Notes: a model not told the origin generated them from the letters alone. A stretch of 64,000 nt of DNA from Halalkalibacter wakoensis JCM 9140 (GCF_000513095.1 NZ_BAUT01000002.1:62001-126000); one strand, 5' to 3'; numbered from the stretch's first letter, positions 44,963-54,784 are shown. A program made the numbers and translations.

Positions 44963-45046
44963 ACTTTGGGGAATCGGCTCGTAACATGTTATAGTAAAAA
45001 GAGAAAATGTAGAAAAATTTTTACAGGTTGAAAGGATGTTTTGTAT

Positions 45047-46156
45047 TTGAATGAATTACACTCTTTCGGATGGTACGCAGCTAGATTAAAACCGTATTTA
45101 CCGAAAAAAGCATTTAATCCTGTCCCAGCTCGTTTATGGGGAGGCCTAGCTTATTTGCTCATCGTCATCGGCTGTCTGATTACAATAGGGATGGTCGAGA
45201 TGTCGCCACTGTTTTATGTCCCATTATCTATCGTAATTGGATTTAGCTTTGCCTCCCTCGGCTTTTTAGGGCATGAAATTTTGCATGGGACAGTTGTCAG
45301 AAAACCATGGCTTCGTGACTTTTTAGGGGCAGTAGCTTTTTGGCCATTAAGTACGGGCCCGAAGCTTTGGAGAAAGTGGCATAACTTGTCTCATCATGTT
45401 CACACACAGCACGAGGAAGAAGACCCCGATTCATGGCCGACGTTTGACCGAATTAAAAGAAGTCGTCTTCTTTGTTGGGTGTACAAGCTGCCATTACCGA
45501 TCCGTGCTTTCTTTAGCTTGTGTTCGTTATCGTTTCAGTTTACGGTTCATTCATTGAATATGTTTGCGACCTATGTGAAGGAATTCAACCCGAAAAAGCG
45601 TCCAGCTGTCTTTTTTGAGATGATTTTACCATGGATGACATGGATTGGATTACTTGTTTGGGTAGGACCGGTAAAATGGCTTTTTATGTTTTTGATTCCA
45701 TTACTTATAGCAAATGTCATTGTGATGGCTTACATATCGACGAATCATCGCCTGAACCCAACGACTGAAGTGAACGATCCGTTAGCTAATAGTTTAACCG
45801 TAACAGTACCTAAATGGGTAGATGTGCTTCATTTCAACTTTTCTTATCACACAGAACACCACTTATTTCCTGGAATGAGCTCTAAATATTATCCATTGGT
45901 TAAAAACCTAATTAAGGAAAAGTGGCCAGAACGATATCATGAAATGCGCTTTGATCATGCATTAATCGCTTTATGGAAAACACCTCGTCCGTATTATAAT
46001 AGTCATGGTCTAATTGATCCTAGTAATGGAAATGTATATGGTACATTGGGACATGGGTTGCAAGCACAGACCATTAAAGAACAGTTGTCGACTTCATTAA
46101 ATAAGTCAAAAATCGAAGAAATGGTCGTCAATCCAAACAAACAATTTGATAAATAA
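45047..46156 (+). CDS. Fatty acid desaturase (membrane, three His boxes)
   Basis: A protein of about 369 residues with 4-5 TM segments. Di-iron His boxes: GHEILHG (about residue 76), HNLSHHVH (about 112) and HTEHHLFP (about 263). It introduces a double bond into membrane lipid acyl chains, probably for fluidity control; the exact position is not predictable. TTG starts at 45041 and 45047 are both possible after AAAGGATG; 45047 has better spacing. A weak promoter (TATAGT near 44989) may give it independent expression. Not an obvious DesKR context. Confidence 0.85.
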   Translation: MNELHSFGWYAARLKPYLPKKAFNPVPARLWGGLAYLLIVIGCLITIGMVEMSPLFYVPLSIVIGFSFASLGFLGHEILHGTVVRKPWLRDFLGAVAFWPLSTGPKLWRKWHNLSHHVHTQHEEEDPDSWPTFDRIKRSRLLCWVYKLPLPIRAFFSLCSLSFQFTVHSLNMFATYVKEFNPKKRPAVFFEMILPWMTWIGLLVWVGPVKWLFMFLIPLLIANVIVMAYISTNHRLNPTTEVNDPLANSLTVTVPKWVDVLHFNFSYHTEHHLFPGMSSKYYPLVKNLIKEKWPERYHEMRFDHALIALWKTPRPYYNSHGLIDPSNGNVYGTLGHGLQAQTIKEQLSTSLNKSKIEEMVVNPNKQFDK

Positions 46157-46167
46157 TTTTAATGATG

Positions 46168-46214
46168 AAAAACCATTAAGGAAGCACGAGTCCTGTCCTT
46201 AATGGTTTTTATTT
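46168..46214. terminator. Bidirectional terminator
   Basis: Fifteen-base-pair stem AAAAACCATTAAGGA/TCCTTAATGGTTTTT with a 13-base loop, between the convergent desaturase and YoxD genes. Confidence 0.9.
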
Positions 46215-46933
46215 TATGGATTTGTTGACCATAGCCCAGCAGATTTAATAAAAATACGCGGGTGTAATTTCAATTGAGCAACCATGTATTCAGCTAAATC
46301 TTCTGGTTGCATTACTTTCTCTGGATTTCCGTCAGTTAAATTCTCTTTGAATGCAAGTTCGGTTGCAACCGTACTTGGTGTTAAAGCTGTTACGCGTATG
46401 TTATGTTTACGAACTTCTAGAGCTAACGATTCTGTTAAACCGAGCAAACCGAATTTAGAAGCACTATAAGCACTTGTAACAGGTGCACCTTTTTGACCAG
46501 CTGTGGAAGAAATGTTAATAATGTCTCCACCATTTTTCTCAATTAATTGCGGAAGAACCGCTCGTGTTACATAATACACGCCTAGTAAATTCACATCAAT
46601 GATGTTCTTCCATTCTTGTGGATCTAAGTCTAAAAATGAGCCAAATTTTGCTGTACCTGCATTGTTAATTAAAATATCAGCAGGTCCTAATTCGTTCGTA
46701 ATCTGCTCAACAGCTTTTTCGACTTCTTCTAATGAAGAAACATCGACTGTTGCATAGGCTGCTTTCTGTCCAATTGCTTCAATTTCGTTTGCTACCTCTA
46801 CTAAATCAGCTTCTGTACGTGCCAGTAACCCAACTTGAACGCCTTCTTTTGCTAAGGCGATGGCGGTAGCTCGTCCAATTCCTTTTCCAGCTCCAGTAAC
46901 AATGGCTACTTTTCCTTGTAATGATTGTGCCAC
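46214..46933 (-). CDS. yoxD: Short-chain reductase YoxD (3-ketoacyl-ACP reductase-like)
   Basis: A 239-residue SDR enzyme. NAD(P) loop TGAGKGIG (residues 14-21), NNAG (about 90), catalytic Ser in NISSTAGQ and Y-S-A-S-K (about 155-159). The C-terminal [20 protein letters not shown] and ..[13 protein letters not shown] are very close to what I recall of B. subtilis YoxD. FabG-like ketoacyl reductase activity is inferred; the physiological role is unknown. Strong AAAGGAGA site. Confidence 0.85.
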   Translation of the reverse strand: MAQSLQGKVAIVTGAGKGIGRATAIALAKEGVQVGLLARTEADLVEVANEIEAIGQKAAYATVDVSSLEEVEKAVEQITNELGPADILINNAGTAKFGSFLDLDPQEWKNIIDVNLLGVYYVTRAVLPQLIEKNGGDIINISSTAGQKGAPVTSAYSASKFGLLGLTESLALEVRKHNIRVTALTPSTVATELAFKENLTDGNPEKVMQPEDLAEYMVAQLKLHPRIFIKSAGLWSTNP

Positions 46934-47189
46934 AATTCAATCTCCTTTCAGTATGTAGAATAGGATTGTATTTTACATCCTACAAATAATAGAGTCAAAA
47001 AGAATGCTCCTAACAATTTCCGACACCTTTTTCGAAAAAAAGAACGTATAATGAGAAATATAGTAGATTTCCAACGTTGTTCTATGAAACATAACAAGAT
47101 TTTTGGTATGATAGTAAAGGGAGATAATCTGTCAATGTTTATTCTCATTTACTAGACATCTTAAGAACATGTATAAAGGGGTTTTGAAT

Positions 47190-47684
47190 TTGCAAAAACG
47201 TACATATGAGATTAATAATGGCGAAGTGAAACAAGCAATTGAAAAAAGTGGTTTGGAATTACGAGAATTTGCTTTATTAAGTCTTGAAAAAATGAATGTG
47301 AAATCAAAGAAAAAACGTATTCGTCAGAAAGCTTTAAAGAAGGCATTTACTCAAAATGAAGTGGCAAAAGAAATTTTATTGATGGTTCAAGGTAAGAAAG
47401 AAGTAACGGCAAACGTTAAACAAGAAGAGAAAGCTGAAACAATTAGTGAGTCTGTATCAGTTCGTGGTCTTCCGGTAACATTTCTTTTGAAACTAGGAAA
47501 AAAATACTGTAAAGAAGAAGACGTAGTCAGGTTCTACTATAATGCTGAGAAAGAACCATTTTACAAGAATAAGAAGTTATTAGAGCAAATGTTGGAAAGT
47601 TGTCCTAATCAGCTTGATGCGGAAGAACTAGTAGCATTCCAACAAGACGTCCAAGCTGAATTAGACAAAAGGGCAAAGAAATAA
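47190..47684 (+). CDS. Hypothetical basic/helical protein
   Basis: A 164-residue, mostly helical and highly charged protein. N-terminal ~60 residues rich in Lys (KSKKKRIRQKALKKAF), a Glu/Lys linker, then a C-terminal helical domain (about 90-164). No signal, no TM. The TTG start is favoured by AAAGGGG eight bases upstream; an in-frame ATG at 47169 precedes the ribosome site. Family not recognised. Monocistronic, with a strong terminator. Confidence 0.6.
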   Translation: MQKRTYEINNGEVKQAIEKSGLELREFALLSLEKMNVKSKKKRIRQKALKKAFTQNEVAKEILLMVQGKKEVTANVKQEEKAETISESVSVRGLPVTFLLKLGKKYCKEEDVVRFYYNAEKEPFYKNKKLLEQMLESCPNQLDAEELVAFQQDVQAELDKRAKK

Positions 47685-47694
47685 CGATGAACAA

Positions 47695-47764
47695 GAGTGG
47701 ACAAGTTAGTGTGCAAAAAGGGTTTTCTTTTTGCAACTTCCTAATTGTCGCACTCTTTTTTTTT
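47695..47764 (+). terminator. Long terminator hairpin
   Basis: Imperfect 25-bp stem from GAGTG..TGCAAAAAG to CTTTTTGCA..CACTC with a 6-base loop, followed by nine T. Confidence 0.88.
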
Positions 47765-47897
47765 AAAACCTTTCGCTTCAACTTCACAGTAAATCTCTCG
47801 AAAACACTCTTGTCAGTTAAGTAGTTCTTGTATTCTCGCGTTGAACTATTTACAATTATTACATATGATGCCAAATTCAACAAAGGGGTGTTTGCTT

Positions 47898-48968
47898 GTG
47901 ACGACAACTGTTCACTTTTTGGAAAACAGTGTAAAAAAACCGAAACCGAATGCAGATCAAATTGCTTTTGGAAAGCATTTCACAGATCATATGTTTGTGA
48001 TGGACTATGAGACAGGGAAGGGCTGGTTTGATCCACGAATCGTTCCATATGAACCGATTACTCTTGACCCAGCTGCGATGATCTTTCATTATGGACAAAC
48101 CGTATTTGAAGGGTTAAAAGCATATCGAACGAAAGAGGATCGAATTTTATTATTTCGTCCTGAAGAAAATTTTAAAAGACTAAATTTATCGAGTGAACGA
48201 TTAAGCATCCCTGAAATTGACCAAAACTTAGCACTTGATTGTTTAAAGGAGTTGCTTGAAGTAGAGAAGGACTGGGTTCCAACGAAAGAAGGAAACTCTC
48301 TATACATACGTCCGTTTGTGATTGCTACAGAACCCAATTTAAGTTTGGCTCCTTCTCAAACATATCAATTTATCATCATTTTATCTCCGGTTGGTTCTTA
48401 TTATAAAGAGGGAATTCAGCCAGTTCGTATTCATGTTGAAGAAGAATATACAAGGGCTGTTCGCGGTGGTACAGGTCGCGCTAAAACCGCTGGGAACTAT
48501 GCTGCAGCATACAAAGCTCAAGAAAAAGCCACGAAAGAAGGGTATTCCCAGGTTCTTTGGTTAGATGGAGTAGAGAAGAAATACATCGAAGAAGTAGGAA
48601 GCATGAATGTTTTCTTTAAAGTCAATGGAGAAGTGATTACACCAGAATTAAATGGAAGTATTCTAGAAGGTATTACGAGAAAGTCCATCATTGAAGTATT
48701 AAAAGATTGGAATGTTCCAGTAAAAGAAAGGAAAATCTCCCTTGAGGAACTGTACGACGCCTATTCAAAAGGCCAAGTGGAAGAGGCATTTGGAACAGGA
48801 ACAGCGGCTGTTATTTCTCCGGTCGGTGAATTGAATTGGGGAGAGAAAAAAATGATCTTCAATGATGGGCAAATTGGAGATTTGTCGCAACGTCTGTATG
48901 ATACACTAACTGGCATTCAAACAGGGGAAATCGAGGACCCATACAACTGGACTGTCGAAGTGAAATAA
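47898..48968 (+). CDS. ilvE: Branched-chain amino acid aminotransferase
   Basis: A 356-residue fold-type IV PLP enzyme that makes or degrades leucine, isoleucine and valine via their keto acids. Conserved substrate loop and PLP lysine in GGTGRAKTAGNYAAA (Lys about 196); also YIEEVGSMNVFF and the LNGSILEGITRKSI segment. GTG start nine bases after AAAGGGG; longer in-frame ORFs extend upstream without ribosome sites. Monocistronic, terminator follows. B. subtilis has two such enzymes (YbgE, YwaA); which one this is cannot be decided. Confidence 0.9.
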   Translation: MTTTVHFLENSVKKPKPNADQIAFGKHFTDHMFVMDYETGKGWFDPRIVPYEPITLDPAAMIFHYGQTVFEGLKAYRTKEDRILLFRPEENFKRLNLSSERLSIPEIDQNLALDCLKELLEVEKDWVPTKEGNSLYIRPFVIATEPNLSLAPSQTYQFIIILSPVGSYYKEGIQPVRIHVEEEYTRAVRGGTGRAKTAGNYAAAYKAQEKATKEGYSQVLWLDGVEKKYIEEVGSMNVFFKVNGEVITPELNGSILEGITRKSIIEVLKDWNVPVKERKISLEELYDAYSKGQVEEAFGTGTAAVISPVGELNWGEKKMIFNDGQIGDLSQRLYDTLTGIQTGEIEDPYNWTVEVK

Positions 48969-48972
48969 TTGG

Positions 48973-49013
48973 AAAAAAGGCGTAAATTCTCTTAGTGAGA
49001 AGACGCCTTTTTA
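48973..49013. terminator. Bidirectional terminator
   Basis: Stem AAAAAAGGCGT..ATTCTC / GAGAA..ACGCCTTTTT; the loop carries the stop codon of the convergent acyltransferase gene. Confidence 0.85.
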
Positions 49014-50098
49014 TGTTCTCTAGGATTTTCTAGAATGACTGGCTTTCTTTTTTCATGATCTGGAAGTTTTCCAATGATGTAGATACTATACTTCCATTTT
49101 GATAGATAATGAATAGTCGCAATGGACAATAGCGTACTGAAACTAAATAAGAAGAAGACATACATTGCGTTTTGTGGAAGAGCAACGGATTCATTCAGAA
49201 TGTTTAGGACCGATAGATAAAACATGTGCACCAAATAAATACCAAACGAATATTTGCTAATCCATTTAAAGAAAAAAGGAAGCTTCCTTATCTTTTGTGC
49301 GAGGTAAAACAGTAAGAAACAAATGGCAGTAGTATGGAAAAGCAAGTCAATTCGCTTTGAGCTATGAACGACTAGTAATTCACTATGATAAGCAAATAAC
49401 AATATACCTGTAGTTATAAATGGTGCTAATAAGATAAACCTTCTATTTTCTTGCAACCACTTACGAAACCATTCATAATTTCGTCCGCAATAATAGCCTA
49501 AGAAATAGTAAAAGATCCATCCGGGCATTGGTACCCAGTAAAATCGCTCCCAAATATATGTTGAAAATGGCCATGACTGTGGTGGAGAACCAAAGTTGAA
49601 AATGGCTAGGTAGATGAAGTTTATGAAAAACGCTGTAACAAGGACATGTTTTGGTTTAAATGTAGTTAGATGGTGCGAGAAAAAGGCATGCAACAAATAA
49701 AATTGAAACAAGATCAAAATAAAGTAACCATGAAAATCGCCCACTATAGCATTTAAAAATAGTTTTTGCCCCCAATCTAAAACTGTGGTCGCATAGGGGA
49801 GTGAATAAAAAAGAGCCATACTTAAAAACGGCAAGAAAATAAACAAAAATCGTTTTTTTAAGAAAGAAGGAGGAAGCTCCTTATCTTTATAAGAGTAAGA
49901 AATTAGAAATTGTGAAATAAAGATAAAGAGCGGTGTCCCAAAGTATAAAATCAAGTGCAAAGAGTCGAGTAGTGTGACCATGTACATTTGTGTTTCACTC
50001 GAGTTGAGTCCTAGCCCAATTGAATGTAATAGAACAATGCTTAAACAGGCAATGCTCCGTAATAAAAAAATTTCATTTACTGTATTCGTTTGTTTCAT
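48992..50098 (-). CDS. Acyltransferase-3 family membrane protein
   Basis: A 368-residue protein with about ten TM helices. Acyltransferase-3 hallmarks: N-terminal R-S-I-A-C-L-S-I-V-L-L-H (LLRSIACLSIVLLHS, residues 13-27) and the FFKWISKYSFGIYLVHM segment (about 280). Members O-acetylate sugars or modify lipids and cell-wall polymers. Its start overlaps the preceding PAP2 gene by four bases, so the two are co-translated and probably act together on an envelope lipid or glycan. Confidence 0.82.
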   Translation of the reverse strand: MKQTNTVNEIFLLRSIACLSIVLLHSIGLGLNSSETQMYMVTLLDSLHLILYFGTPLFIFISQFLISYSYKDKELPPSFLKKRFLFIFLPFLSMALFYSLPYATTVLDWGQKLFLNAIVGDFHGYFILILFQFYLLHAFFSHHLTTFKPKHVLVTAFFINFIYLAIFNFGSPPQSWPFSTYIWERFYWVPMPGWIFYYFLGYYCGRNYEWFRKWLQENRRFILLAPFITTGILLFAYHSELLVVHSSKRIDLLFHTTAICFLLFYLAQKIRKLPFFFKWISKYSFGIYLVHMFYLSVLNILNESVALPQNAMYVFFLFSFSTLLSIATIHYLSKWKYSIYIIGKLPDHEKRKPVILENPREHKKASSH

Positions 50099-51081
50099 TG
50101 ATCATCCCACCAAAAATACCTAATGGGGCTATTTGGCATAGGTAGTTGATCTTTTTCCAAGTAAGTGAGCGTTTTTTGTTCAACAGCCGACCATGTCTCT
50201 TTCCAATCAACATCCATAATCTTATCAGCTACCTTAAGGACGAGATAGCCAAATAACGCTCCACCAACTAAGTCAATAACCCAATGGATCCCTAGATACA
50301 CCGTTGAAAAGATAATCCCAATATTTAAAATCGTATAAAAATATTTAATCATCTTAGATTTTTCACGTAATGCTAGTAAAATGGTAACTATTGCTATCGA
50401 GGTGTGCATACTTGGAAAAACGTGATTTAAACTTGGAATGATCGGTTCAGTAACAGTTCGATAGCCTAATAATGGATCAATATAATTCGTTCCATACCAA
50501 AGGTTCTGAATATACCATACTTGATGACCATCCACCCAAAAGTGAAAGGGAAGGATCAAAAGATATTGCAAAAAGTGGCCGGCAAACATGGCAAGCAGTA
50601 TTTTGCGTGGCTGACCTGTCACCAAATAATAAAGGCATAATCCAAGAATACAAAATACAAAACCGTGTATATAAATATAAACAAAAAAACGATCAAGCGA
50701 AGGCGTCGATAACTCCCACAACCACATGCCATCATTAAATGGGATACTTGCTAACAATGGATCGATATACACTTTGAACTCAAACAATCCATTTGGATTG
50801 GCAATCTCCCATTGTAATTGCCAAATGTGAATGACAAATGTAGTTAAGCTCAGTACGATGTAAAAGCCTAAATAAACAAGGGACTGTTTAATTAAAGGCT
50901 TTTTGAAATAAAAATATTTATAGGAGAGGATAATCGGAAACAGCAAAATTAAAAAGAACTGTAAACGTTCCCAAATTGGATGCTGGGGAACGTGTGGCAA
51001 AAACCAAATGAGACCAGTTAACGATAATAACAGTAGAAAGATTGTTTTAAGCGAAAGATCTTGACCATTTTTTATCATCAT
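50095..51081 (-). CDS. PAP2-superfamily membrane phosphatase
   Basis: A protein of about 328 residues with 7-8 TM segments. PAP2 motifs: FPSMHTSIAIV (about residue 228) and YLGIHWVIDLVGGALFG (about 267), with the first KxxxxxxRP-type motif not clear. The arrangement resembles the inositol-phosphoryl-ceramide synthase/PAP2_3 subgroup more than classic acid phosphatases. Four ATG codons in a row precede the sequence; 51081 or 51078 give the best spacing to AGGTG. Coupled to the acyltransferase gene. Confidence 0.78.
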   Translation of the reverse strand: MMIKNGQDLSLKTIFLLLLSLTGLIWFLPHVPQHPIWERLQFFLILLFPIILSYKYFYFKKPLIKQSLVYLGFYIVLSLTTFVIHIWQLQWEIANPNGLFEFKVYIDPLLASIPFNDGMWLWELSTPSLDRFFVYIYIHGFVFCILGLCLYYLVTGQPRKILLAMFAGHFLQYLLILPFHFWVDGHQVWYIQNLWYGTNYIDPLLGYRTVTEPIIPSLNHVFPSMHTSIAIVTILLALREKSKMIKYFYTILNIGIIFSTVYLGIHWVIDLVGGALFGYLVLKVADKIMDVDWKETWSAVEQKTLTYLEKDQLPMPNSPIRYFWWDDQ

Positions 51082-51309
51082 CATCACCTAGAGTTTAGTC
51101 TTGTAAGTGTTTATTATTGTAACGAATGAATGTGAGCAAACTTTTAGAAAAATATTAAAAAACTATTAAATATAAAGAGTGGTTTTTGTAAAGAATGTTG
51201 CTATGAATGATCCTTATTCAAGTACCTCCGAAAGCTAAAGCTGAAGTCAATGGAACAAACTCGTCCTCTTTAACTACCAGAAAAAACTACAACGTATGTG
51301 AAAATAACC

Positions 51310-51350
51310 ATAAAAAGGAACTAAAGGATAAAATCATCCTTTAGTTCCTT
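51310..51350 (-). terminator. Terminator of the two-component operon
   Basis: Fifteen-base-pair perfect stem AAGGAACTAAAGGAT/ATCCTTTAGTTCCTT, six-base loop, T-run on the minus strand. The 228 bases between it and the PAP2 gene hold no supported feature. Confidence 0.9.
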
Positions 51351-51367
51351 CATTAATGTATGTTTCT

Positions 51368-52819
51368 TCAAAGTTTTGGATAACGATGAACGGGGAACTT
51401 GACAGTGAATGTAGTTCCTTCTCCTAATTGACTACTTGCTGTTATCGTACCATTATGAAGATTGACTAACTCTTTTACGATGGCTAACCCAAGTCCAGTA
51501 CCTCGTCCTTTTTTCGTTCGAACTCGGTCTACTTTAAAAAATCGATCCCATATACGTGCCAAATCATGAGACGGAATTCCAATGCCGTTATCAGTGATGG
51601 AAACGAGTACCTCGTTTTGTTCGAGGGTTATACATATGGCGATGGATCCGTTTTCGGTAAACTTATTGGCATTGTGAATGATGTTTTTAAAAATTTGTTC
51701 TAATCGAAGTGAATCAGCTAATATAAGAGGGACATCTTTGTCACAGTGAATATGAATTTTGTTTTCTTTTTCTTTAATCGATGGTTTTAAATTATAGACA
51801 ACAACGTCTATTACTTCTCTGATATGAATGTCATATAAATCAAGAGAAACTTCATTTTTCTCTAATTTAATCAAATCCATTAGGTCATTCACTAAATGGT
51901 TTAGATACTCAGTTTCCCTATACATGATGTTGAAGTATTTTTGCTGAGATTCAGGGTCTTTAACTAAGCCATCTTGCAATGCTTCAAGAAACCCTTTCAT
52001 CGCAGTTAAGGGAGTTCTGAGTTCGTGGGAGATATTTGCTATGAAATCGTTGCGTTTTTGTTCTAATGAATCACGTTCTTTTTCAATCTGATCCAATTTT
52101 TCAGTCATACGGTTAAAAGACTTTACTAATTCACCGACTTCATCTGGTAAATGATGAGATACTCTTTTTTGGTAATTACCTAAGGCAATTTCGTTAGCTG
52201 CTTCTTCCACCCTTCGCAAAGGTTTGGAAATCGTCCAAGATAAATAAGAGACTGAAAGACCAACAATGATGAGACCGCCTAAAATGGCCCAAAGGACGAT
52301 TTCACGAATGTTTCGAACGGTGGATTTAATACCAGCTATTGGAGAATGAAGAATAATTCCACCGCGAATCTCGTCGTCATCATACCAAGGAACAGCAACA
52401 GACAACATGGGTCTTTCTTCTTCATCAATCTGCATAACTTGAATGCTGTTTTGCCCTCGGAGAAGGTCCTCCATTAATGAATCATGAATAAGCTCTCCAA
52501 TCATCATATCGCCAGAAGAAGCTGCAACAATTTCACCAGATTCATTCATTAACCAAATATTATAAGAAGAAAATTGACCTAAGTTTTCAATTGTCTGAGT
52601 TATGTTTGCTGTCCTCTCCTCTGTACTCTGAATCGTTGCATTCACATTTCGTGCTTGGCGTAACATTTCTTGCCTTTGTTGATTTGTTAAGTAATCTGTT
52701 GTTGAGATGGAAATTTGGATCCCTATTAAGGCTATTCCTAAAATAAAGATGGTGAAAAAGCTAAAAAGCAACCGTCTAAATAAACTTTGATTCAGCCACC
52801 TCATTAATTTTTTGAACAT
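51368..52819 (-). CDS. Sensor histidine kinase (HAMP, no PAS)
   Basis: A 483-residue two-TM sensor kinase. TM1 (about 15-37), an extracytoplasmic domain of about 130 residues (CACHE-like, with the WLMNESGEIVAAS pattern), TM2 (about 170-192), HAMP (about 193-245), H-box ISHELRTPLTAMKG (about 262), N, G1 (TDNGIGIP) and G2 (GRGTGLGLAIV) boxes. It would phosphorylate the adjacent regulator. The ATG at 52819 lies within the end of the regulator gene (overlap of 16 bases). Sensed signal unknown. Confidence 0.85.
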   Translation of the reverse strand: MFKKLMRWLNQSLFRRLLFSFFTIFILGIALIGIQISISTTDYLTNQQRQEMLRQARNVNATIQSTEERTANITQTIENLGQFSSYNIWLMNESGEIVAASSGDMMIGELIHDSLMEDLLRGQNSIQVMQIDEEERPMLSVAVPWYDDDEIRGGIILHSPIAGIKSTVRNIREIVLWAILGGLIIVGLSVSYLSWTISKPLRRVEEAANEIALGNYQKRVSHHLPDEVGELVKSFNRMTEKLDQIEKERDSLEQKRNDFIANISHELRTPLTAMKGFLEALQDGLVKDPESQQKYFNIMYRETEYLNHLVNDLMDLIKLEKNEVSLDLYDIHIREVIDVVVYNLKPSIKEKENKIHIHCDKDVPLILADSLRLEQIFKNIIHNANKFTENGSIAICITLEQNEVLVSITDNGIGIPSHDLARIWDRFFKVDRVRTKKGRGTGLGLAIVKELVNLHNGTITASSQLGEGTTFTVKFPVHRYPKL

Positions 52820-53496
52820 TGAAATTGATAACCTACCCCCCACACTGTTTTAATGCAGCCAATATCAAATTGGTCAAACTCGGATCGAATTCGTTTAATA
52901 TGAACATCAACAGTTCGAATATCACCGATGTAATCGTAACCCCAAACATGTTCAAGCAATTGTTCACGCGTCACAACTGTTTGGGAATGTCGAACTAAAT
53001 AAACAAGCAAATCAAACTCTTTAGGTCTTAAAAAAAGGTTGTTCCCCTTTACGATGACTTCCCGACGGTTTACATTCATGTCAAAGTCTTGAAAGTGATA
53101 CAATTCTTCTTGGCCATTTGAAGGTTGAACGGAGGTTCGGCGAAATATGGCTTTAATGCGGGCAAGAATTTCTCTTGGACTAAAAGGCTTTGTGACATAG
53201 TCGTCTGCTCCGATTTCAAGGCCAAGAACACGGTCAACTTCTTCTGCTTTTGCAGACAGCATAATAATGGGGATATCGGCTTTTTTTCTGATTTCTCTAC
53301 AAACCTCATATCCATCTATATCAGGCATCATAATATCTAATAAGATAATGTCGGGTTTATCAGAAGCAAACAATGTTAATGCTTGTCTGCCATTATTGGC
53401 TTCAATTACGTCAAAATTATTTTCTTGAAAATAAAGGCGAATGATCTCGCATACATTCGGGTCGTCATCTGCTACTAGCACTTTTGATTTTGCCAA
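52804..53496 (-). CDS. OmpR/PhoB-family response regulator
   Basis: A 230-residue regulator. Receiver domain with the phosphate-accepting Asp in ILLDIMMP (D54), acidic pocket VADDD and switch Lys in TKPFSP (about 104); winged-helix DNA-binding domain from about 130 with LRPKEFDLLVYLVRHSQTVVTREQLL and DVHIKRIRSEF. It is the partner of the histidine kinase whose gene overlaps its 3' end. The system does not closely match ResDE or PhoPR by eye; regulon unknown. Promoter region lies in 53500-53670. Confidence 0.88.
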   Translation of the reverse strand: MAKSKVLVADDDPNVCEIIRLYFQENNFDVIEANNGRQALTLFASDKPDIILLDIMMPDIDGYEVCREIRKKADIPIIMLSAKAEEVDRVLGLEIGADDYVTKPFSPREILARIKAIFRRTSVQPSNGQEELYHFQDFDMNVNRREVIVKGNNLFLRPKEFDLLVYLVRHSQTVVTREQLLEHVWGYDYIGDIRTVDVHIKRIRSEFDQFDIGCIKTVWGVGYQFQCSKN

Positions 53497-53675
53497 ATGG
53501 GTGCCCTCCTAGTTAGGATCATAATCATCTTTATGTTCGAAACAGTTGGAATAGAATAAAGGATATGAGGAAGAGGTTTTTTACTTATGTCGTTTAATCA
53601 AAAGAGTGCATGGTTTTAGCAGTGATTTGACATCCTAATACTTATGAGTTAGTGAAAAAGAGAGGATGAAAAAAA

Positions 53676-53930
53676 ATGGACTCAAATTTAGCGTATCTCC
53701 GTGAATCTTTATCAAATCATCTAGAGGACCATCCAATTTGCCAACGAATTTATCATAAGCTCGAAACGAAACAGTATAAAGACGAAGATGAGTTTGTAAA
53801 CGACCTGGAGGACAATGAAGCCACTATCTTGAATTTAATTTTGCAATACGAATTGGATTATGCTAAAAATGAGCAAGATGAAGAACGACTGCAACAATTA
53901 AATGGAGTTTATGAACGTCTACTAGTGTAA
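53676..53930 (+). CDS. Small hypothetical helical protein
   Basis: An 84-residue, acidic, helical protein (MDSNLAYLRESLSNHLEDHP). AGAGGATG ribosome site. Divergent from the response regulator gene. I do not recognise the family; the size and acidity resemble small Bacillus cytosolic regulators, but this is only an impression. Followed by a terminator. Confidence 0.6.
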   Translation: MDSNLAYLRESLSNHLEDHPICQRIYHKLETKQYKDEDEFVNDLEDNEATILNLILQYELDYAKNEQDEERLQQLNGVYERLLV

Positions 53931-53957
53931 GCAGCGCAATTTTGCGTTGCTTTTTCT
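53931..53957 (+). terminator. Terminator
   Basis: Nine-base-pair stem GCAGCGCAA/TTGCGTTGC (one G-T), tiny loop, T5-C-T3. Confidence 0.85.
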
Positions 53958-54062
53958 TTAAGTGCGACTATATAGGGCATTGTCTTAAAAAGCCGTTTTG
54001 GTAAATTGAACAGAAATCTAGTATAATAGATTTGATTACTGTTCTTGAAAGGGAAGACGTCT

Positions 54063-54496
54063 ATGAATATCTCATTTTTCTTAGTACCAAAAGCAGAAGT
54101 GGCTTTTTTAGATTTGGATTCAACCATGAGACAAGCGTTAGAAAAAATGGAATTTCACAAGTACTCTGCGGTCCTATCATTGATCGACACGGGAAATATG
54201 TTGGCACCTTAACAGAAGGTGACTTATTATGGCAAATCAAATACACTGATTCCTTTACACTCGAACTTGCTGAGCAAATACAGTTAAAGGAAATTCAAAG
54301 AAAAATGAAAAATAAGCCCGTTCGAATTAATTCGAAGATGACGGACCTTCTCACATTAGCGATCTCACAGAACTTTATTCCTGTAGTCGATGACCATGGA
54401 ATTTTTATTGGGATCATTAGAAGACGAGAAATTATTGAATATTATGCCAACTTAGTTGAAAAAGAAAATGATCAAGAAGATAATCTTGTGAATTGA
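54063..54496 (+). CDS. Two-CBS-domain protein, frameshifted
   Basis: Two CBS (adenosine-ligand) motifs in one short protein of about 144 residues, similar in design to the CbpB/YkuL type. The first part reads MNISFFLVPKAEVAFLDLDS.., the rest GKYVGTLTEGDLLWQ, PVRINSKMTDLL, PVVDDHGIFIGI. The two pieces are in different frames; one extra C in the CC at 54173-54174 (SAVPIIDRHG) joins them. The predicted ATG has AAAGGGAAG upstream. CBS pairs bind AMP/ATP or c-di-AMP; partner unknown. Confidence 0.7.
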
Positions 54497-54513
54497 AAAG
54501 GGGACCTATTAGA

Positions 54514-54777
54514 ATGTCATACTTTGCAGCTATTTTATTAATGAAAAATCCTGAATTAAATGCTACATATCGTGCTGAGCACTTAGCCTATTTAGAGCAA
54601 CTTGAAGCTAATGGAAACATTTTTGCGAAAGGACCTTTTGTTGATGGTGCCGGCGGACTAGTAATTTACAAAGCAGATTCTTTTGAGGAAGCGAAAAAAT
54701 TAGCTGAAGCTGACCCATATGTGATTCAAGGTGTTAGAACTTTACAATTGCATGAATGGGGTATGGTTCAATCGTAA
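54514..54777 (+). CDS. YciI-like protein
   Basis: An 87-residue YciI/YCII-family protein: SYFAAILLMKNPELNATYR, the conserved catalytic-type His in RAEHLAYLEQLEANG and Asp in GPFVDGAGGLVIY, and the DPYVIQGVRTLQLHEW ending. Related proteins remove muconolactone or act as dehalogenase-like enzymes; function here unknown. GGGGACC ribosome site. It follows the CBS-protein gene by 17 bases. Confidence 0.82.
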   Translation: MSYFAAILLMKNPELNATYRAEHLAYLEQLEANGNIFAKGPFVDGAGGLVIYKADSFEEAKKLAEADPYVIQGVRTLQLHEWGMVQS

Positions 54778-54784
54778 AAAGCGT

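Noticed and set aside
47765-47897. T-box leader before ilvE
   Set aside because: No T-box core sequence or specifier-loop structure and no terminator/antiterminator pair; only 130 bases are available after the preceding terminator.
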